Positions 6,781-11,039 of a stretch of 11,039 nucleotides of DNA are shown piece by piece. The position numbers and the translations under genes were made by a program. The notes beneath the pieces are model-generated. The model searched no databases. It saw only the letters and a list, made by a program, of their open reading frames with translations, and was not told where the DNA came from. The DNA lies in assembly GCA_029941645.1 (NCBI GenBank), contig JAPYSZ010000002.1:3292-14330 (forward strand). The letters run 5' to 3'. The first letter of the stretch is position 1; every line of letters starts with the position of its first letter. The DNA comes from Candidatus Poseidoniia archaeon (lineage in GTDB: Archaea; Thermoplasmatota; Poseidoniia; MGIII; CG-Epi1).

Positions 6781-6844
6781 CCCCTAATAGGTTATGCGCC
6801 TATAAAGGGTTTTTAGGGGCTTAGCGAAGCATTATAATGGCCCC
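6781..6844. repeat. Nested inverted repeats over the SSB promoter and start region
   Basis: Three overlapping inverted repeats are visible: CCCCTAA 6781-6787 with TTAGGGG 6813-6819; GGGGC 6816-6820 with GCCCC 6840-6844; and a small hairpin GCTT 6819-6822 with AAGC 6827-6830 around the loop AGCG. They share the bases at 6816-6820, so the pairings exclude one another. They could be operator half-sites or an RNA leader fold. Function is inferred from position only. Confidence 0.4.
6801..6806 (+). promoter_or_regulatory. TATA box of the SSB operon
   Basis: TATAAA, preceded by GCGCC, predicts a transcription start near 6830. It lies inside the loop of the inverted repeat CCCCTAA (6781-6787) / TTAGGGG (6813-6819), so a protein on that repeat would block or reshape this promoter. 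Confidence 0.6.
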
Positions 6845-6869
6845 TTTTGTCGTGGAGACAGGTAGATAA
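6837..6869 (+). other. 10-codon leader ORF, or the true SSB start hidden by a frameshift
   Basis: ATG 6837 opens MAPFVVETGR and stops at TAA 6867-6869, one base before TTG 6871, an in-frame candidate start of the SSB gene. The ATG lies about 33 bases from the centre of the TATA box, near the expected transcript start. Removing one base in CCCCTTTT (6841-6848) would join this ATG to the SSB frame. Confidence 0.35.
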
Positions 6870-7380
6870 TTTGAAAGTAGATGAGTTAACGCCAAGAACA
6901 GGTCGCGTCAATATGCCTGTTAAGGTCTTGAGTTTAGAAGAGCCTCGTGCCATGGATAATGGTACAGTAATCTGTGAAGGATTAGTTGGAGATGAAACAG
7001 GTACCGTAATCATGAGTTTTTGGAATGATGAATGCGAAACAGTCAATAATGGAATGACTATTGATCTGAAGGATGCACGCACCAATTTAGTAAGAGGATA
7101 CATGCGCATTAGTCTAGGGAAGAATGGTAGCATGAAAGAAGCAGGAACATCTTTAGAAGAAATCAAAGAAAGTGTCAACCTTTCAGATTTAGAATATGAG
7201 ATGCCTCGTTTTGGTAATAGAGATGGCCGAGGAGGAGGCGGGCGCAGTCGAGGTCCGCCTAGTCGTTGGGGTGTCTTGATGAAATTAAAAAGAGATACAG
7301 GGAACAGGAAATTTTTCAATCGTGACGAAATGTCCGAAGAACAGATAGAAGCCGCCATTAAGGAAATGGGAGGCGAGTAA
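6847..7380 (+). CDS. Single-OB ssDNA-binding protein of the crenarchaeal SSB type
   Basis: This protein of up to 177 aa has an N-terminal OB fold (about 6-98): VDNLKVDELTPRTGRVNMPV, then ICEGLVGDETGTVIMSFWNDE and a final strand YMRISLG. The order and spacing match Sulfolobus SSB, which binds ssDNA or RNA with a single OB fold. An acidic linker (101-118) and a Gly/Arg-rich segment (121-141, RGGGGRSRGPP) follow, as in Sulfolobus. In place of a purely acidic tail there is a helical C-terminus (about 155-177, NRDEMSEEQIEAAIKEMGGE), which may recruit partners. The frame has no ATG start: TTG 6847 gives MSWRQVDNLK, and TTG 6871 would start at LKVDEL. The mini-ORF at 6837-6869 makes the start doubtful. 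The gene is divergent from the RPA-radA operon and leads an operon with the next two genes. Confidence 0.85.
   Translation: MSWRQVDNLKVDELTPRTGRVNMPVKVLSLEEPRAMDNGTVICEGLVGDETGTVIMSFWNDECETVNNGMTIDLKDARTNLVRGYMRISLGKNGSMKEAGTSLEEIKESVNLSDLEYEMPRFGNRDGRGGGGRSRGPPSRWGVLMKLKRDTGNRKFFNRDEMSEEQIEAAIKEMGGE
7368..7373 (+). promoter_or_regulatory. Shine-Dalgarno sequence without a standard start codon behind it
   Basis: GGGAGG at the end of the SSB gene is followed nine bases later by CTG 7383 and by no ATG, GTG or TTG in a useful frame. It is good support for a non-standard start of the downstream protein. The Gly-Gly codons of the SSB C-terminus could also explain it. Confidence 0.45.
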
Positions 7381-7481
7381 CTCTGGCGAGGCGAGGGAGA
7401 CATAGGCGCCGAGGTCCAGCCAAAGCCCAACCTCCTCAAAGAAAAGATAAGAAACCTCAAAAGCGGAATAGGCCAAAGGCA

Positions 7482-7721
7482 ATGTTGAATGAAGGTAAGC
7501 GCACAGAATTACTCTATTTTTTAAGAGAAATAGTCTTAGAATCAGGTGTATCTGACAAATTAGCGGAACCTTTCATGGCGTCATTAGTGGCTAAAGGAGC
7601 TCGGGAATCTGTTGAAACTGCAATGGAATTTCTGGACTCAAAAATTGAAGAAGGATTTATTTCATCAGAAACACGTGGACCTATAGAAAAGAAGATGAGA
7701 AGGTTCACAAAAATGCGCTAA
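7482..7721 (+). CDS. Small helical protein of unknown function; probably longer at a basic N-terminus
   Basis: From ATG 7482 it has 79 residues that look entirely helical: ELLYFLREIVLESG, EPFMASLVAKGARESVETAM, then a basic end EKKMRRFTKMR. I do not recognise the family. The frame stays open upstream to 7362 and reads as a very basic, Pro/Gln-rich segment (LARRGRHRRRGPAKAQPP and onward), with no ATG, GTG or TTG in it. A CTG at 7383 stands nine bases after GGGAGG (7368-7373), so a 112-aa product from CTG is plausible. It lies between the SSB gene and the PLP-enzyme gene, with one base before the latter. The basic extension would suit nucleic-acid binding, which would agree with the SSB neighbour; this is inference. 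Confidence 0.65.
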   Translation: MLNEGKRTELLYFLREIVLESGVSDKLAEPFMASLVAKGARESVETAMEFLDSKIEEGFISSETRGPIEKKMRRFTKMR

Positions 7722-7722
7722 G

Positions 7723-8916
7723 ATGCCTTCTCTCCCTTCTCGAAGTAAGCTATCAAAACACTGGATTTTAGACCCAAACATAACATTTCTGAATCATGGT
7801 TCTTTTGGTGCTTGTCCAAAATTAATATTAGATGAACAAACTAAACTACGAACCTGTTTAGAGTCAGATCCCGTAACATTTATGGAGTCCACGGCTAGAG
7901 AATTGTGGGCAGAATCATTGGTGCGTTTATCAAAATTTATTAATGCAGATTCAGAAGGCATGACTTTCGTAACGAATGCAACATCAGGAGTCAATACAGT
8001 TTTGAAATCATTAGATTTGAAGCCGAATGATGAAATAATAGTCTTGGACCATTCATATCAGGCATGTTGGAACGCCGTTGACTTTATTACGAAAAAAACA
8101 GGAGCTAAAACAGTAGTAGCCCCCATTCCATTTCCAATTGATAGCAATGAGCAAATAATAGAAGGGATTCTACAAAATGTTACAGAAAGAACTAGACTTG
8201 CCCTCATAGATACCGTAACAAGTCCAACAGGGTTAAGATTACCATTTGAAGAATTAGTGAGCGAGTTACAATCTAGGAATGTTGATGTTCTATTGGATGC
8301 AGCACACGGACCTGGAATAGTTACTTTAGATATCAAAAAGTTGGATCCAGCATATGTAACGGGTAATGCACACAAGGGGTTATGCACTCCAAAAGGTTCA
8401 GCCTTTCTCTATATACGTGAAGATAGAAGAAATAGAATAAGACCCTTATCAGTCAGTCACGGTGCATCAGTGTCTGGAACTGATCAGGAAAGATTTAGAT
8501 TTGAATTTGATTGGACAGGTACACAAGATCCAACAGCATGGCTTTGTATTCCTTCAGCAATTAATCATATTGGAAGTATGTTAAGCGGCGGATGGCCGGC
8601 AATCATGGATTATAACACAAATTTGGCAATACAAGGCCGTAATTTACTTCTTGAAGCATTAGGAACTCCAAAACCATCTCCAGATTCAATGATTGTGGGT
8701 TTGGCTGCAGTTTTGCTTCCTGGTAGCGGGGTTCTAACTACTTCAGCTTTGGAACCGGATCCATTACACACCTTACTTTTTGAAAAATATAGAATTCAAG
8801 TCCCTGTCTTTGGCTGGCCTCACCACAACAAAAGATATCTTCGTATTGCATCCTATCTTTACAATTCTTTGGAAGAATATGAATACTTAGCAGAAGCATT
8901 GAAAAAAGAAATCTGA
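7723..8916 (+). CDS. Class-V PLP-dependent aminotransferase-fold enzyme, isopenicillin-N epimerase-like
   Basis: This 397-aa protein has the usual length for the class-V (cysteine desulfurase/CefD) fold and appears complete. FLNHGSFGACPK (22-33) is typical of the isopenicillin-N epimerase-like branch, as is ATSGVNTVL (86-94), which holds the cofactor phosphate. The cofactor-ring aspartate is D192 in LLDAAHGPG, and the Schiff-base lysine is K218 in GNAHKGLCTPKGSAFLY. The segment near residue 361 (VFGWPH) and RYLRIASYLYN (371-381) form the C-terminal substrate side. Members act on amino acids or their derivatives as epimerases, desulfurases or lyases. The resemblance to CefD does not mean beta-lactam synthesis, and no such pathway is nearby. 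ATG 7723 follows the preceding stop after one base (TAAGATG), so it belongs to the SSB operon. Substrate unknown. Confidence 0.85.
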   Translation: MPSLPSRSKLSKHWILDPNITFLNHGSFGACPKLILDEQTKLRTCLESDPVTFMESTARELWAESLVRLSKFINADSEGMTFVTNATSGVNTVLKSLDLKPNDEIIVLDHSYQACWNAVDFITKKTGAKTVVAPIPFPIDSNEQIIEGILQNVTERTRLALIDTVTSPTGLRLPFEELVSELQSRNVDVLLDAAHGPGIVTLDIKKLDPAYVTGNAHKGLCTPKGSAFLYIREDRRNRIRPLSVSHGASVSGTDQERFRFEFDWTGTQDPTAWLCIPSAINHIGSMLSGGWPAIMDYNTNLAIQGRNLLLEALGTPKPSPDSMIVGLAAVLLPGSGVLTTSALEPDPLHTLLFEKYRIQVPVFGWPHHNKRYLRIASYLYNSLEEYEYLAEALKKEI

Positions 8917-8924
8917 CCGGACAC

Positions 8925-8932
8925 TTTTAAAA
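8925..8932 (+). promoter_or_regulatory. TATA box of the aIF5B gene; decides the start codon
   Basis: TTTTAAAA is centred about 28 bases before ATG 8957, the same distance as in the CARDB gene. It is only about 13 bases before the in-frame GTG 8942. A leaderless transcript starting at ATG 8957 fits; GTG 8942 would lie upstream of the transcript. Confidence 0.6.
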
Positions 8933-8956
8933 CCGGCAATTGTGCGCAACATTCCT

Positions 8957-10795
8957 ATGACGCCTGAAGAGGAAGAGATTGAGGATTTGCCGGAAGAAGA
9001 ATCCGAAGAAGAGGGGGAAGAAGAAATAGATCCAGATGCACCGCTTCGTCAACCAATTGTTGCAGTTCTAGGACACGTAGATCATGGAAAGACTTCTCTT
9101 CTTGATTTTGTAAGAGGTACAACAGTAGTTCAGCGCGAAGCAGGAGCCATAACACAACATATTGGGGCCACAGAAGTTCCTTTCGAAACAGTCTCAAAAA
9201 TTTGTGGTCCACTTTTGAAAGAAGGAACAACAACACTTCCTGGCTTACTTTTCATAGATACGCCCGGCCATCATTCTTTTATAACACTTAGATCAAGAGG
9301 TGGTGCTTTAGCCGATTTAGCGATATTAGTAGTAGACATAACAGAAGGTTTCAAACCACAAACGATAGAATCCATAAATATCTTGAAACAACAACAAACA
9401 CCTTTCATTTTAGCATTAAATAAAGTAGATAAATTACCAGGATGGCATACACGCCCAGGCTCATTCTTAGCTAATAATGTAAATCAAAGTTCAACAGCAA
9501 AACAAAATTTCCAAACTCGAATGTATGAAATTATTGGCGAACTTGGAGCGCATGGATTTGATTCAGCCCTCTTCTCGGAAATAGAAGATTTTCAAAAAAC
9601 AATTGCATTAATTCCAACCTCCGTCAAAGAGACAGGGGAAGGCGTTCCAGAATTATTTATGATTCTTATGGGGCTTGCACAGCGCTATCTGCGTGGTAAT
9701 TTACTCTTAGGCGACGGTTCTTCAGAAGGGACAATCATTGAAATTAAAGAGGAAAAGGGGTTGGGGAAAACATTAGGAGTAATTATTTACAATGGTATTC
9801 TCAAAGCATCAGACACTTTGATAATTGGCGCTCAGCCAGAACCAGTAGTCACAAGAGTCCGTTCATTACTAAGGCCAAAACCATTAGATGAATTTAGAGA
9901 CCCCAGACAACAATTTGATAATGTAAAAATAGTAGGGGCTGCCGCAGGATTAAAAGTAGTAGCACCAGATATTGAAGGCGTTGTTGCCGGAGCTCCATTT
10001 TACAGCGCTTCAACAGATGAGGAAATTGATGCTGCCCTAGATAGACTTTCAGATTCTATGAAATCTAATATAAAGTGTACCGATGAAGGTGTAGTAATCA
10101 GAGCAGATGCAATAGGTTCATTGGAAGCTTTAGCTTACGAATTATCTGCGGCCAATATTCCTATTGTCAATGCTTCTGTTGGGGATGTTTCTAGACGTGA
10201 TGTTGTTACCGCAACACCTTCTGAAGAAGAATACAGAGCAATCTTGGCATTCAATGTAAGAACACATCCTGATGCTAAAAATGAGTTGTTTGAGACGGGC
10301 GTAAAACTATTCGAATCAGATATTGTTTATAAACTTTTAGAGGATTATCAGAAATGGAAAGAACAAATTAAAGTTAAGCAAGCTCAACATTTGAGAGAGG
10401 ATTTTTCTCACCCTGGCAAATTCGAAATTTTGGAAGGCCACACTTTCCGAACTAGAGACCCGGCGGTTGTAGGAGTCAGAGTCTTAGGGGGGCGGATAGC
10501 CCTGAATCAAGGCGTTCTCAGAAACGATAATTCAGTAATAGGCCATATTCAGTCATTAAGATCTGGAGATCAAGTTTTGAAGGAAGCCCTACAAGGGGAA
10601 AAAGTCGCTATTGCAATAAACAATGTAACAGTCGGCCGCCAGATATCTGAAGGAGACGTCCTTTACATTGAAATGGATGAACGCTCTATTTTGAAAGTAA
10701 GAGAAGCGGGCGTAAAATTAGATCCAATAGAAGAAGACATAATTACTGAGATGCAATCTATCAAGAGGAAAGACCAGCCGTTTTGGGGCCGATAA
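8957..10795 (+). CDS. infB: Translation initiation factor aIF5B (IF2-like GTPase)
   Basis: This GTPase promotes ribosomal subunit joining at initiation. From ATG 8957 it has 612 residues, near the normal archaeal length, and no intein. An acidic tail of about 28 residues precedes the G domain, which starts at RQPIVAVLGHVDHGKT (G1 = GHVDHGKT, 39-46). G2 is the Thr in AGAITQHIGA (62-71), G3 is DTPGHHSF (101-108), G4 is NKVD (155-158) and G5 is the SVKETGEG stretch. The beta-barrel domain II contains ATRVRSLLRPKPLDE-like sequence (TRVRSLLRPKPLDE). Domain III contains GVVIRADAIGSLEAL. Domain IV contains FRTRDPAVVGVRVLGGRI and VTVGRQISEGDVLYIEM. The frame is open from GTG 8942 (617 residues), but promoter spacing favours ATG 8957. 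The next gene follows after one base. Confidence 0.96.
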   Translation: MTPEEEEIEDLPEEESEEEGEEEIDPDAPLRQPIVAVLGHVDHGKTSLLDFVRGTTVVQREAGAITQHIGATEVPFETVSKICGPLLKEGTTTLPGLLFIDTPGHHSFITLRSRGGALADLAILVVDITEGFKPQTIESINILKQQQTPFILALNKVDKLPGWHTRPGSFLANNVNQSSTAKQNFQTRMYEIIGELGAHGFDSALFSEIEDFQKTIALIPTSVKETGEGVPELFMILMGLAQRYLRGNLLLGDGSSEGTIIEIKEEKGLGKTLGVIIYNGILKASDTLIIGAQPEPVVTRVRSLLRPKPLDEFRDPRQQFDNVKIVGAAAGLKVVAPDIEGVVAGAPFYSASTDEEIDAALDRLSDSMKSNIKCTDEGVVIRADAIGSLEALAYELSAANIPIVNASVGDVSRRDVVTATPSEEEYRAILAFNVRTHPDAKNELFETGVKLFESDIVYKLLEDYQKWKEQIKVKQAQHLREDFSHPGKFEILEGHTFRTRDPAVVGVRVLGGRIALNQGVLRNDNSVIGHIQSLRSGDQVLKEALQGEKVAIAINNVTVGRQISEGDVLYIEMDERSILKVREAGVKLDPIEEDIITEMQSIKRKDQPFWGR

Positions 10796-10796
10796 G

Positions 10797-11039
10797 ATGA
10801 CTTTGGAAAAAATAGGAAACACAGAATTACATAGAATCCAGAGTGAAAAAATCAATCCCTACAAAGATACAATCCCTATATTTATTAAGTTAGAAAACCA
10901 AAATCCTACAAAATCGATTAAGGATAGAATGGTTTACCATATTGTCTCAAAAGCTAAGGAACAAGCTTCTGAGCAAACTACCTTTGTATCTGCATCAAGT
11001 GGCAATACAGGAAGTTCATTGGCATATATCTGTAAACTT
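10797..11039 (+). CDS. Cysteine synthase / fold-type II PLP enzyme, N-terminal 81 residues (partial)
   Basis: ATG 10797 follows the aIF5B stop after one base (TAAGATG), so cotranscription is likely. The 81 codons to the window edge begin MTLEKIGNTELHRI and contain KLENQNPTKSIKDRM, which matches the NPxGSxKDR block of cysteine synthases. The PLP lysine would be K42. SASSGNTGSSLAY is the phosphate- and substrate-binding SGNTG loop. This is the fold-type II family (CysK, cystathionine beta-synthase, threonine dehydratase). Thr-Lys in place of the usual Gly-Gly in NPTKSIKDR, and SASSGNTG in place of ExTSGNTG, suggest a divergent member. The exact reaction cannot be settled from this fragment. Confidence 0.8.
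   Translation, partial: MTLEKIGNTELHRIQSEKINPYKDTIPIFIKLENQNPTKSIKDRMVYHIVSKAKEQASEQTTFVSASSGNTGSSLAYICKL

Noticed and set aside
6813..7460. Long minus-strand open frame (215 codons) antisense to the SSB gene
   Set aside because: Its translation is low-complexity and rich in Ser, Pro, Leu and Arg, as expected for the complement of a coding frame, and it overlaps a convincing OB-fold gene.
7723..8916. Beta-lactam biosynthesis suggested by the isopenicillin-N epimerase resemblance
   Set aside because: The class-V fold covers many reactions and no other beta-lactam gene lies in the window.
8917..8936. Two CCGG copies flanking TTTTAAAA before aIF5B as an operator
   Set aside because: The copies are not centred on the TATA palindrome, and four-base arms are too short to be convincing.

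Overview
The window looks like a piece of an uncultured, AT-rich euryarchaeal genome, most plausibly from the Thermoplasmatota / Marine Group II-III side. The archaeal assignment is firm. It carries RadA, a euryarchaeal RPA with its RPA-associated partner protein, a Sulfolobus-type single-OB SSB and the archaeal translation factor aIF5B, and its promoters are TATA-box promoters with short or absent leaders. The clade is an inference from the coexistence of RPA and SSB, and from a CARDB surface protein with an acidic tail. No database search was possible. Genes are packed tightly. No tRNA, rRNA, CRISPR array, insertion sequence or long repeat was seen, and no gene-free stretch exceeds about 130 bases.

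Layout. (1) Bases 1-1319, minus strand: the N-terminal 439 codons of an OPT-family membrane transporter, cut by the window edge. (2) Bases 1320-1415: a divergent intergenic region with a 14-bp perfect palindrome between two TATA-like elements. (3) Bases 1416-3312, plus strand: a secreted, membrane-anchored CARDB-type surface protein, then an overlapping 133-aa acidic protein of unknown function. (4) Bases 3314-6684, minus strand: a four-gene ssDNA/recombination operon in the order RPA large subunit, RPA-associated OB/winged-helix protein, radA, and an unannotated 55-aa gene whose ATG overlaps the radA stop. (5) Bases 6685-6870: a divergent control region with two TATA boxes and nested inverted repeats. 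(6) Bases 6871-8916, plus strand: a crenarchaeal-type SSB, a small helical protein with a likely hidden basic N-terminus, and a class-V PLP enzyme resembling isopenicillin-N epimerase. (7) Bases 8957-11039, plus strand: aIF5B with its own promoter, then the start of a cysteine-synthase-type PLP enzyme, cut by the window edge.

How they fit together. The centre of the window is an ssDNA-handling locus: RPA, its partner and RadA are read in one direction, and a second, structurally different ssDNA-binding protein is read in the other from a shared control region. RPA coats ssDNA and RadA replaces it for strand exchange; the SSB could be a parallel or RNA-directed binding protein. The most interesting details are small: an RPA OB fold that keeps its zinc-ribbon scaffold but has lost all four zinc ligands, the coupled 55-aa gene after radA, a possible CTG-started basic protein after the SSB, and a leader ORF or frameshift at the SSB start.
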